Positions 1 through 7,117 of a DNA stretch of 7,859 nucleotides are shown one piece after another (the stretch's first letter is position 1; each line of letters starts with the position of its first letter). The stretch is from contig JAJUHD010000121.1 in NCBI GenBank assembly GCA_029268085.1, positions 1-7,859 on the forward strand. Reading direction: 5' to 3'. The notes below the pieces were generated by a model. It did not search any database, had not been told where the DNA came from, and saw only the letters and a program-made list of their open reading frames with translations. The position numbers were made by a program, and so were the translations under genes. The DNA is from Bacillota bacterium (GTDB lineage Bacteria; Bacillota; Clostridia; Oscillospirales; Oscillospiraceae).

Positions 1-743
1 ATCTGGAAAAAATCGATCGGCAGCTTTCGGGAGCTGAAAGCGGCAAGATTTTCGAGCACGTCCTTCTGTGTCACGCCGGTATAGTAATTATACCAGCTCG
101 TCCAGCCGGTGCAGGGCGAGACTTTCGGTTTCGGAACGCCGGACGCCGCAAAATAGCTGTCGAAAGCTACGCATTCTTCCGCAGATATCGTAAACAGGTC
201 GAACATGACATACGAGACGCCGGCCTGAAGCGTTAAGCCTTTGCAATCCTTGATAACGCGAAGGCTTTTTTCTTTGCTGCTGTATTCAAAAACAGTAAAG
301 CCCGATTTTTCGGAGAGCGAGCCGTAAAGCGTGATTGATCCGCCCTTTGCCTTGAGAATGTAGGTGTATGTCCAGCTTTGCAGCATGCCGCGCCTGCTTT
401 TATAAAAGGAGTAGTCGCCGTACATGCCGATAAGAGGCATGGCGAGTGCATTCAGCTTCGGGATCGAGAAATCGAGACGCATCTCGCCGCTGTCCGTCCA
501 TGTCTGGTATCCGTTGAGAAATACGGCAGTCTCATCCGACAGGCTTTCGTCGGTCATGAGAAAGCAGTCCGTAATCGTAAGTTCCGTTTTGGGCGTTAAT
601 ACGGCGGTCAAGCGTCCGCCGCCTTCAACGTGCGATTCATTTATAATCAGACTGAAATCCTCTGTCACCATGCCGAGCGTAAAATCCAAAGATATATTGC
701 GATTGCCCTTTCTGTATGCGAACTTTCCTCCGCAGAAACCCAT
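1..743 (-). CDS. Alpha-galactosidase, GH36 family (N-terminal part, cut by window edge)
   Basis: The first 247 codons of a minus-strand gene that runs off the left edge. GH36 enzymes hydrolyse terminal alpha-1,6-galactosyl residues from melibiose, raffinose, stachyose or galactomannan. Two family signatures are visible: NGYQTWTDS at residues 77-85 in the N-terminal beta-sandwich domain, and GWTSWYNYYTGVT at 213-225, which opens the catalytic TIM barrel. The visible part ends in PIDFFQ at 242-247, directly before the place where the family normally continues with an Asp-Asp-Gly-Tyr motif. The catalytic nucleophile and acid/base Asp residues are therefore outside the window. Complete members are usually around 700 residues, so about a third is seen. 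There is no signal peptide, which suggests a cytoplasmic enzyme. The ATG at 743 is supported by a strong GGAAGGAG ribosome binding site 8 nt upstream. The gene lies 84 bp downstream of the TetR gene on the same strand and probably belongs to the lacZ operon. A related GH36 activity cannot be excluded. Confidence 0.88.
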   Translation of the reverse strand, partial: MGFCGGKFAYRKGNRNISLDFTLGMVTEDFSLIINESHVEGGGRLTAVLTPKTELTITDCFLMTDESLSDETAVFLNGYQTWTDSGEMRLDFSIPKLNALAMPLIGMYGDYSFYKSRRGMLQSWTYTYILKAKGGSITLYGSLSEKSGFTVFEYSSKEKSLRVIKDCKGLTLQAGVSYVMFDLFTISAEECVAFDSYFAASGVPKPKVSPCTGWTSWYNYYTGVTQKDVLENLAAFSSRKLPIDFFQ

Positions 744-751
744 TTAACGCA

Positions 752-759
752 CTCCTTCC
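752..759 (-). promoter_or_regulatory. Ribosome binding site of the GH36 gene
   Basis: On the minus strand this reads GGAAGGAG, close to the full anti-Shine-Dalgarno complement, and ends 8 nt before the ATG at 743. It fixes the start of the alpha-galactosidase gene. It also indicates efficient independent translation initiation, despite the 84-bp gap from the preceding gene. Confidence 0.85.
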
Positions 760-798
760 GTTTCCTTGACAAATAACCGCAAGAGCCTGCTTTATCGC

Positions 799-822
799 GC
801 ATATGCCGATGCCGGCACACGC
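799..822 (-). other. Intercistronic RNA stem-loop between the TetR and GH36 genes
   Basis: In minus-strand RNA, GCGUGUGCCG and CGGCAUAUGC can pair into a 10-bp stem closed by a GCAU tetraloop. Two of the pairs are G-U wobbles. The plus-strand transcript would have A-C mismatches at those positions, so the structure favours the minus-strand mRNA. It begins 5 nt after the TetR stop codon. No U-tract follows, so it is not a canonical intrinsic terminator. It could stabilise the upstream mRNA or modestly attenuate GH36 expression, but that role is inference. The rest of the gap (744-798) holds the GH36 ribosome binding site and no clear minus-strand promoter. Confidence 0.4.
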
Positions 823-827
823 ATGAT

Positions 828-1511
828 TTAGAATATGTCATAATGCCGTGCTGCGGCTATGATATAATATAGCTCCATTTCTATAAGCAATGCAATCTGT
901 GCTTTTGCGTCCACTTCCTGATCGCTCTGTATAACGTCGCCTCTCAGCAGCAGCTTCTGGCTCAGCGATACCAAGGAATGAGTTGCCGCCGAATAAAACC
1001 GGATGGCGTCGACCTCGGGACGGATCGAGCCGTCCTTCTGCCCCGTACGGATCGCGTCCAGCATCATTGCGCGCGTGTCAATGATGCCCGCCTCGTACTG
1101 TAGCAGCTGCTCCTTAGGGATCTGCTCTTTAACGACGTAGTTGTCGAATTGTTCCATCATCCGCAGCAGGACAGGGTGGGTTTCATGCAGCGAGCCTATC
1201 GTTTCAAGAATTTTCTTAACCTGCTCAAATCCGTTCAGATCCTTGAAATTCGCGGGGTTTAACTGCTGTGTCAGGCTGTCCATTCCGCTGCGCCAAAGCT
1301 TTGTCGCGCACTCGATAACAAGCTTCGGCTTGGTTTCGAAGTAACGGTAAACCGTTGCCGCGCCGACCTCAGCCCTTTTGGCAATGTCGGAGATTTTTGA
1401 GTTGTCGATACCGTTTTCAATAAATTCCTTGATCGCGGCGTCTTTGATTTCTTCTTTTCGCGCTTCGATTTGCCGGTCAAGCTCGATCCTGCGCTTTGCT
1501 TTTGCTTCCAT
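828..1511 (-). CDS. TetR/AcrR-family transcriptional regulator
   Basis: A 227-residue protein with a typical TetR N-terminal DNA-binding domain. A helix around residues 21-33 (EIKDAAIKEFIENG) is followed by the helix-turn-helix at about 39-60, ending in the family hallmark ATVYRYFETKPKLV (52-65). The remaining roughly 160 residues are the all-helical ligand-binding and dimerisation region, whose inducer cannot be read from sequence. The ATG at 1511 lies 2 nt after the lacZ stop codon, so translation is probably coupled to lacZ. An in-frame TTG at 1517 overlaps the lacZ TGA and sits 7 nt after GGAAG, so a start two codons earlier is possible. The gene is between beta- and alpha-galactosidase genes in one transcription unit, so a local regulator of galactoside use is the simplest inference. 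The palindrome at the lacZ promoter is its likely operator, which would give autoregulation. Family assignment is firm; target and ligand are inferred. Confidence 0.92.
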   Translation of the reverse strand: MEAKAKRRIELDRQIEARKEEIKDAAIKEFIENGIDNSKISDIAKRAEVGAATVYRYFETKPKLVIECATKLWRSGMDSLTQQLNPANFKDLNGFEQVKKILETIGSLHETHPVLLRMMEQFDNYVVKEQIPKEQLLQYEAGIIDTRAMMLDAIRTGQKDGSIRPEVDAIRFYSAATHSLVSLSQKLLLRGDVIQSDQEVDAKAQIALLIEMELYYIIAAARHYDIF

Positions 1512-1513
1512 AG

Positions 1514-4500
1514 TCAATCGCTCGCTTCCGAATGTTTTACAGAAATATATTTGGAAATGGCGAATTCAAAAACGTAGCTTCTCCCCTTATGTATCTTATA
1601 GGGCTCATGGAGATTCGCAACGCCGGGGAAATCGCCGCCGACGCCGCACTGCATATGATCGATGTTCACCGTGATAAAATCCTGAGCCGCCAGCTCGTGC
1701 CGGTGCTTGGCTTTTTCAAGCGCCTCCTGCGAATAGGGCCATGCGCTGAAATTGAAAAGCGTTCCGGCAATCATAAGGCCATTGCCGCTTTTATCGCTAA
1801 TTTTAAGCCAGCGCACATCAGTGCGGTTGCCGTTTTCCTGCGGACGCATATAGCTGTGTCCCAGCTGCTCTGCACTGGATGAGTATATCCCGACCGGCGA
1901 GCCTGTTTTGCGGTCGCAGTAATTTTCGTGCGGTCCTCTCCCAAACCATGAAAATCCGCTGAATTCCCGCTTCAGCGCCATTGTGAAGCCTATACGCGGC
2001 ATGTCCTTCCGCGGGCATATTTCATGCCGGACAAAGACGGCGCCGGAGCTGTCGATTTTATAAACCGTGATTACCTCGCCCTTGCAGTAAGGCACCCTCT
2101 GCTTTACGGTAATTACGGCCAGACCATTAAAGCAGTCAAGCTCTGCGGAGAGCACCCTGCGTTTTTCCGTGGCCTTTCTCCACCTTTTCGCCGGCGCTGC
2201 GAGGATGCTTTCAAACTCGGGCTTGAAATTTGCGTAGCCGAGATCGTTATCGGTATAAGCCCGCCAGTAATTAGGTCTCAGCGGTGCAAGCAGGATATTG
2301 CCGCTCCCGTAATCTATTGAATCGACAACGCCGTCCTTTTTGGAAACGGTTATCCTGAATCCGTCGCCCTGAACGGTAATTCTGTCCCCCGCTTCCACTG
2401 CGCTTATTGTTTTGCTGCCGTCGGGTTTTGCCTGAAGCTCGCCGGAGCGCAGCTCGAACTGCTCAAAGGCGAGCGGGTAATCCTTCCCGCACCAGAGCGT
2501 GTCGTTGAGCGTGAGAAAAGCAATTGTCAGATGATACTCCATGCCGGATTTAAACTCAGCAGCGGAAAAATCAAGCTTCAGCTCGCAGCTTTCGCCTGCG
2601 GCAACAGAAATCGGTTCAAGCGTCCGCCGGGAAATCTCCCTGCCGTTTTCCAAAAGCGTCCATTCAGGCTTTAAGTCCGTCAAATCTTTAAAATTATAAA
2701 GATTTTCAATACGAACCACGCCGGCTTCGAGATCAACGGGGCTCACCTTTATACGCTGGTAAACCTTTTTGACCTCATAATAGGAGGGATGCGGCGTGCG
2801 GTCGGCTGAAACGATGCCGTTTGCACAGAAATACCTGTGCGATACCTCTTCGCCGAAATCTCCGCCGTAAAGCCACTGCTCCTGCCCGCCTTTTGTTATT
2901 CTACGGATGGACTGATCAACAAAGTCCCAGATAAATCCGCCTGCCATATTTGGGTATTTTTCAAAAACGTCCATGTACTCCTGAAAATTGCCCAGACTGT
3001 TCTCCATCGCGTGCGCGAATTCACAGACCAGCACAGGCTTGCCTCTGTACTGCTCCGGCTTGAGCGGCTTGTTGTCAGCAGTAAGCATATTTAAAAGGTT
3101 GTCAAAAAAGCCAATCTTAACTTCCTCATGGCGGCCCAGCTTTTCAAGCAGCTCAACGGTGGGATACATCCTTGATACCACGTCGCTGACAGACATGTCC
3201 ATGTCGCCCTCATAGTGGAACGGCCTTGTCGAGTCGAGAGCCAGCGCCGCCTCCTTCATTTTCGTAAAATTGCTGCCGTAGCCCGCCTCGTTGCCGAGCG
3301 ACCACATAAAAATGCAGGGATGGTTCCGGTCTCTCAGAACCATGCGTTCCATACGGTCGATTACGGCGCGCGTCCAGACAGGGTTGTCGCCGGGGACATT
3401 CTTTCTTCGGACCGCGTGCGTTTCAACATCCGCCTCGTCCATAATATACAGGCCGTAAATATCGCACAGCTCATAGAGCAAAGGGTCGTTCGGATAATGG
3501 CTTGTGCGGATTGCGTTTATATTGGCCCGCTTCATTAGGTTCAAATCCTCAATATATCTTTCCCGAGGAACGGCCCAGCCGCAGTCGGGATCAAAATCGT
3601 GGCGGTTAACGCCGCATATCATGAGAGGTTTTCCGTTTATCAGTATTTTTTCGTCTCTTATTTCAACCGACTTAAAGCCGAAATGAATGGCCTTTGTCTC
3701 GATAACCATATCTCCTTCTTTGAGCACTATGACGAGCCGGTACAGATTCGGCTGCTCGGCACTCCACTGCTTCGGGCGGGAGATACGTTTTTCAAGGCAA
3801 ATGCGGCTTACCGATTCTCTGCCGGCGGCAAAGCTTTCCGAAATACATTCGACAACCTGAAAATCCTTGTAATCGCAGAGCAAAGCGTCAATAATTACGC
3901 TGCTGTCCCCCGCCTTTTTATTATCAACAAAGACATCAATTTTCAGCGTCCAGTCGATATAAGCGCTGTCCGGAACCGAACGGGCATAAATATCGCGCAG
4001 ATACAATTTTGGTTCTGCGTAAATATAGACATCCCGGTAAATCCCGCTGAAAAACCACATATCCTGATCTTCGAGATAAGTTCCGTCGCTGTAGCGGATG
4101 ACTTCCGCCGCGACAACGTTTTCCCCGCTTTTGATATATGCCGTGATGTTGAACTCAGCAGGAGTCATAGAGCCCTGAGAGTATCCCACTTTGTTACCGT
4201 TAATATAGAGATAGAAGGCGGATTTTACGGCTCCGAAGTGAATAAAAATCTCTCTGCCTGCAAAGCTGTCCGGCAGCTTGAACGTCGTTCTGTACAGACC
4301 CTTTTCGTTTTTGGTCTGGTCAATTTTAGGTATTTCATTCTTTTTTGTACTCAATGCGGGGGGAAAAGCAAACGCAAGATAATACGGCTTGCCGTAGCCC
4401 TTGAGCTGCCAGACCGAGGGAACTTCAGTCTTATCCCATCCTGATGTATCGTATTCGGGCATGTAAAAGCCCTCGGGCACAGTGCTGCCTCCGGGCACCC

Positions 4501-4669
4501 AGTTAAAATCCCAGGTGCCGTTCAAGCTGAGTTTATATTTTGAATCCTTTGACGCAGCAATTTCGTTTAAATTATCGAACGGCATCCAGATCGTGTGGGC
4601 AGCTTCCTTGTTTTGCTCTATGATTTCGGGATTTTCATAATCAAGCAAAAATGTTTTGTTATCAATCAT
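1514..4669 (-). CDS. lacZ: Beta-galactosidase, GH2 family (LacZ type)
   Basis: A 1051-residue enzyme that hydrolyses terminal beta-galactosides such as lactose; its length is close to that of E. coli LacZ (about 1024). The order is the classic five-domain one: jelly-roll sugar-binding domain (about 45-220, with YSDGTYLEDQDMW at 193-205), immunoglobulin-like domain (about 220-330), TIM barrel (about 333-635), second beta domain (about 645-740), and the C-terminal small-chain domain (about 765-1040). The acid/base Glu is E461 in SLGNEAGYG and the nucleophile is E550 in CEFAHAMENS. GVNRHD, NAIRTSHYPND, MDEADVETH and PQENGNRTDVRW are also present. The region aligned with the C-terminal GGDDSW loop of E. 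coli LacZ reads GGDFPGV and lacks the Trp. There is no signal peptide, so it should be cytoplasmic. The ATG at 4669 follows a weak GGGG element at 7 nt; an in-frame TTG at 4675 would add two residues. It is the first gene of the operon. The substrate could be a beta-galactoside other than lactose. Confidence 0.95.
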   Translation of the reverse strand: MIDNKTFLLDYENPEIIEQNKEAAHTIWMPFDNLNEIAASKDSKYKLSLNGTWDFNWVPGGSTVPEGFYMPEYDTSGWDKTEVPSVWQLKGYGKPYYLAFAFPPALSTKKNEIPKIDQTKNEKGLYRTTFKLPDSFAGREIFIHFGAVKSAFYLYINGNKVGYSQGSMTPAEFNITAYIKSGENVVAAEVIRYSDGTYLEDQDMWFFSGIYRDVYIYAEPKLYLRDIYARSVPDSAYIDWTLKIDVFVDNKKAGDSSVIIDALLCDYKDFQVVECISESFAAGRESVSRICLEKRISRPKQWSAEQPNLYRLVIVLKEGDMVIETKAIHFGFKSVEIRDEKILINGKPLMICGVNRHDFDPDCGWAVPRERYIEDLNLMKRANINAIRTSHYPNDPLLYELCDIYGLYIMDEADVETHAVRRKNVPGDNPVWTRAVIDRMERMVLRDRNHPCIFMWSLGNEAGYGSNFTKMKEAALALDSTRPFHYEGDMDMSVSDVVSRMYPTVELLEKLGRHEEVKIGFFDNLLNMLTADNKPLKPEQYRGKPVLVCEFAHAMENSLGNFQEYMDVFEKYPNMAGGFIWDFVDQSIRRITKGGQEQWLYGGDFGEEVSHRYFCANGIVSADRTPHPSYYEVKKVYQRIKVSPVDLEAGVVRIENLYNFKDLTDLKPEWTLLENGREISRRTLEPISVAAGESCELKLDFSAAEFKSGMEYHLTIAFLTLNDTLWCGKDYPLAFEQFELRSGELQAKPDGSKTISAVEAGDRITVQGDGFRITVSKKDGVVDSIDYGSGNILLAPLRPNYWRAYTDNDLGYANFKPEFESILAAPAKRWRKATEKRRVLSAELDCFNGLAVITVKQRVPYCKGEVITVYKIDSSGAVFVRHEICPRKDMPRIGFTMALKREFSGFSWFGRGPHENYCDRKTGSPVGIYSSSAEQLGHSYMRPQENGNRTDVRWLKISDKSGNGLMIAGTLFNFSAWPYSQEALEKAKHRHELAAQDFITVNIDHMQCGVGGDFPGVANLHEPYKIHKGRSYVFEFAISKYISVKHSEASD

Positions 4670-4721
4670 TTTCAAGCCCCGCTTTTTTTATGGTATAAAC
4701 ATGTGAGACCAGCACTATTTT

Positions 4722-4742
4722 AATGATAGCTTAACTATCATT
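4722..4742. promoter_or_regulatory. Candidate repressor operator: perfect 8-bp inverted repeat
   Basis: The arms AATGATAG (4722-4729) and CTATCATT (4735-4742) are perfect reverse complements separated by a 5-nt spacer. The GATAG/CTATC half-sites resemble elements in known tet-type operators, and an element of about 20 bp fits a TetR-family dimer. The outer edge overlaps the last two bases of the candidate lacZ -10 element, and the rest covers the expected transcription start. Binding here would block the lacZ promoter. The repeat is seen directly; assigning it to the TetR protein encoded downstream is inference. Confidence 0.65.
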
Positions 4743-4767
4743 TATAACAGTATCACAGCTTTGTCCG
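4741..4767 (-). promoter_or_regulatory. lacZ: Candidate promoter of the lacZ operon
   Basis: On the minus strand the -10 is TATAAA (4746-4741), preceded by TGT (4749-4747), which makes an extended -10. The best -35 is CGGACA (4767-4762), four of six consensus bases but with a short 15-bp spacer. Transcription would start near 4734, inside the inverted repeat, leaving a leader of about 65 nt before the lacZ ATG. An alternative weaker pairing, TTGTAA-N17-TACTGT, lies just upstream. A weak -35 with an extended -10 is plausible for a regulated promoter. Confidence 0.5.
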
Positions 4768-4816
4768 GATTACAACAGAGAAAACAACCTATTCCACAGG
4801 AGCAGATGAGCATATA

Positions 4817-4845
4817 TTGATAATTTCATATAAATTCTTTATAAT
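4817..4845 (+). promoter_or_regulatory. Strong sigma-A type promoter for the PAS-GGDEF gene
   Basis: TTGATA (4817-4822) and TATAAT (4840-4845) are separated by exactly 17 bp. The -35 matches five of six consensus bases and the -10 matches all six. Transcription should start near 4852. It points away from lacZ and would drive the two c-di-GMP signalling genes. The lacZ repressor palindrome is about 75 bp upstream and does not overlap it, so control by the same repressor is not evident. Confidence 0.75.
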
Positions 4846-4987
4846 CAGAGACGTGAGACATGTTGATACTTTATGATTTCGTGTAATTATTAGTTTTGAT
4901 CAGAAAAAATATTGATTCCTTAATATGGGAGTCAGGAAATATATATTTTGTAAAAACAGTTATTTATTAAGAATAAGGGTGCCGGTT
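4846..4987 (+). other. AT-rich 5' leader of the PAS-GGDEF gene
   Basis: About 135 nt lie between the predicted transcription start and the preferred ATG at 4988. The stretch is strongly AT-rich and contains no c-di-GMP riboswitch signature or terminator-like hairpin that I can recognise. An upstream in-frame ATG at 4925 has no Shine-Dalgarno sequence, whereas AAGGG (about 4975-4979) lies 8 nt before the ATG at 4988. The 21 codons from 4925 are therefore probably untranslated. Together with the promoters and palindrome, this accounts for the 318-bp divergent gap between lacZ and this gene. Confidence 0.5.
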
Positions 4988-7117
4988 ATGATTATAAAGA
5001 AAAGCAAGAAGCCATCTGCAGAACCAGAACGGCTTATAAAAAACATTGCTGATTTGTTTGATGCAGATTTGGTTATTGTGCGGAATGACGGCTGCGAGAT
5101 ATTATTCATGAACTCGACCGCCAGTAAGCGTGCCGATCCCGAACAGCAGTCTGCTGCAAGCTGCAAAAGCGGTTATTCGAGTTTGTTTCCGGACCTTTGC
5201 GAAAGCTGCCGCAGAAAATCAGGAAGCGAGGGCGGGACGGCCGCCTTTGATATTAAGGATAAAGACGGAAAAGTATTTTCCGTTATCCGCAACAGCATCG
5301 AGTGGCTGGACGGAAAACCCGCTACGGCGTTTATTCTGCGGGATGTGGATGAGGAACGCAGCGCAAAATTAAAGATGTATAATCTTGCCTATATAGATCA
5401 GCTGACAGGAACGCCCAACAGGCAGAAGCTGAAGGAAGATTTTGAAGCCGCGGTGAAGGACATCAAAAATGACAGGGCCTGCGGTATCGTTGCGATTTTA
5501 GATCTGGACAATTTTAAAGCGATTAACGATAATTACGGCCACAATACGGGCGATGAAATGCTCAGGCGGATCACTGCATATCTTGTGGGCGACAGCGCCT
5601 TTAAGGGCCATTTATATAGACTGGGCGGAGACGAGTTCGTACTGTTTTTCAAAGAAGCGCCGAGCCGCTTTGAGGACCAGACGGCTTTCCGGACATATTA
5701 TGAAGAGCTGCTGAAAAAAGCCCTTCTTACCTACACGATGCCTAACATTGAGGATAAGTGTACGATAAGCATGGGCGTTGCGTCATATCCCGCACAGGGA
5801 GACAGCTTGTCGGAGCTGCTGCGAAAGGCGGATATTGCGCTCTATAGAGCAAAGAATCAGGGCCGGAACAACGTTGTGTTCTTCGAAGACAAATATGACG
5901 CTTCAAAGAAATTTAAGGATGTTTATATAAACATGCAGCCGATCATGCTAAAAAACGGCAACACATACGGATACGAGCTGGTGGACAGCGACAGAAGCGG
6001 AAAGGATGACGATGATGCATTCAGCCTCTCCGAAATTGACCGTACGTTGGATGCACTCGGACTGAATGATATTAAAGACAACAACAAATACTTCATTTCC
6101 TTTACAAAGCAGTTGCTTAACAAGGCTGTCCTTAAGAACCTGCCGAGAAATAAATTCGTAATACAGATCAATGCGTCGGACAAGTGCACCGATGAAAAAA
6201 TGCAGCTTTATAAGCAGCTGTGTTCGAGCGGCTATTCGCTGGCGCTGGCAAATGTGGACAGCGGTAATTTGAATCAGGAGCTGCTGGATCTAGTTGAGTA
6301 CTGCAAGTTTGAGCCGGGGGGGATAAGCGGAAGCGAGCAGATGAACCTGATTGCCGCGAACCCGACAAAGACGTTTATTGCCGCAGATGTGTCTACCAAC
6401 GAAGAATTTGAAACTGCGCGGCGCCGCGGCTTCACACTGTTTCAGGGGTATTTCTTCAACCAGCAGGTCGTGACGAAAAAGGAAAAGGATATTGAGCCGC
6501 TGAAAGCAAATTATTTCCGGCTGCTGCAGCTGACAAGTACGGATAACTATGTGGATTTCAATGAGATAAGCGAAGTGATCTCTTCTGATGTGGCGTTATC
6601 GTATAAACTGCTGCGTCTGCTCAACTCAGCCGCTGTGGGTCTGCGGAACAGAGTATCGTCCATACTTGTGGCACTGACATTTCTGGGCGAAGAGAACCTG
6701 AAGCAATGGATATCGGTTTTGGCGCTGAGGGGGGTATCCAACGAAAAGCCCTTGGAATTAGTGCGCATGTCGCTGATTCGGGCGCGATTCGGCGAAATTC
6801 TGGCGCATAGCTTTAAGCCGCCGAAGGATGCAAGACATGTTTTCATGGCCGGTTTACTATCGCTTTTACATGTCGCGCTGGATAAAACAAAAGAGGAAAT
6901 GCTTGATGAAATTGCCGTGGCTGATAAAATCCGGGACTCTCTTTTGGGAGACGACGGGCCTTATTCGGAAATTCTGAAGTTTTTCGAAAACTATGAACAC
7001 TCTAATTGGGCAGAAATTACTCGTTTTTCAGAAAAAAACGGCATAAGCTGCGCTTCTATTAATCATGCGTATATTAAGGCTGTTGAATGGTGCAACGGTT
7101 TAATGAGTGCGTATTAA
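4988..7117 (+). CDS. PAS-GGDEF-EAL(degenerate)-HDOD c-di-GMP signalling protein
   Basis: A 709-residue cytoplasmic protein with no membrane segment. Order: a PAS-like sensor (about 13-124) with a Cys cluster (C59, C71, C74); GGDEF diguanylate cyclase (about 129-301); EAL-like domain (about 311-494); HDOD domain (about 504-680). The cyclase looks active: DQLTG (137-141), DLDNFK (172-177), intact GGDEF (213-217) and SMGVASYP are present, so GTP to c-di-GMP is expected. No RxxD inhibitory site is found five residues before GGDEF. The EAL domain keeps GYEL (E330) and QGYFF (Q486) but has lost other ligands: the INFS Asn is S371, the EILE Glu is Q393, the DD pair is A421-N422, and the AExVE glutamates are A466 and S469. 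It should be catalytically dead and may bind ligand or partner. The HDOD part (LSYKLLRLLNSAAVGLR) resembles the YuxH family C-terminus. The ATG at 4988 was chosen over 4925 because only it has a ribosome binding site. Confidence 0.88.
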   Translation: MIIKKSKKPSAEPERLIKNIADLFDADLVIVRNDGCEILFMNSTASKRADPEQQSAASCKSGYSSLFPDLCESCRRKSGSEGGTAAFDIKDKDGKVFSVIRNSIEWLDGKPATAFILRDVDEERSAKLKMYNLAYIDQLTGTPNRQKLKEDFEAAVKDIKNDRACGIVAILDLDNFKAINDNYGHNTGDEMLRRITAYLVGDSAFKGHLYRLGGDEFVLFFKEAPSRFEDQTAFRTYYEELLKKALLTYTMPNIEDKCTISMGVASYPAQGDSLSELLRKADIALYRAKNQGRNNVVFFEDKYDASKKFKDVYINMQPIMLKNGNTYGYELVDSDRSGKDDDDAFSLSEIDRTLDALGLNDIKDNNKYFISFTKQLLNKAVLKNLPRNKFVIQINASDKCTDEKMQLYKQLCSSGYSLALANVDSGNLNQELLDLVEYCKFEPGGISGSEQMNLIAANPTKTFIAADVSTNEEFETARRRGFTLFQGYFFNQQVVTKKEKDIEPLKANYFRLLQLTSTDNYVDFNEISEVISSDVALSYKLLRLLNSAAVGLRNRVSSILVALTFLGEENLKQWISVLALRGVSNEKPLELVRMSLIRARFGEILAHSFKPPKDARHVFMAGLLSLLHVALDKTKEEMLDEIAVADKIRDSLLGDDGPYSEILKFFENYEHSNWAEITRFSEKNGISCASINHAYIKAVEWCNGLMSAY

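Noticed and set aside
856..872. GCTAT/ATAGC inverted repeat and plus-strand TATAAT near the end of the TetR gene
   Set aside because: The arms are only 5 bp, lie inside coding sequence (YYIIAA codons) and have no matching -35; chance is the simplest explanation.
3599..4444. 281-codon open frame on the plus strand
   Set aside because: It lies wholly antisense to lacZ, which matches the GH2 family along its whole length. The antisense product has no recognisable domain and no ribosome binding site context.
4670..4675. TTG start for lacZ two codons upstream
   Set aside because: The ATG at 4669 is a better start codon and has the better spacing from the weak GGGG element.
4703..4859. GTGAGAC occurring twice (4703-4709 and 4853-4859) in the divergent region
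   Set aside because: A heptamer repeated twice at about 150 bp with no symmetry or promoter-relative pattern is expected by chance.
4925..4987. Upstream ATG start for the PAS-GGDEF protein
   Set aside because: No Shine-Dalgarno sequence precedes 4925, and the extra 21 residues are not part of the PAS-like region. The ATG at 4988 has AAGGG at good spacing.
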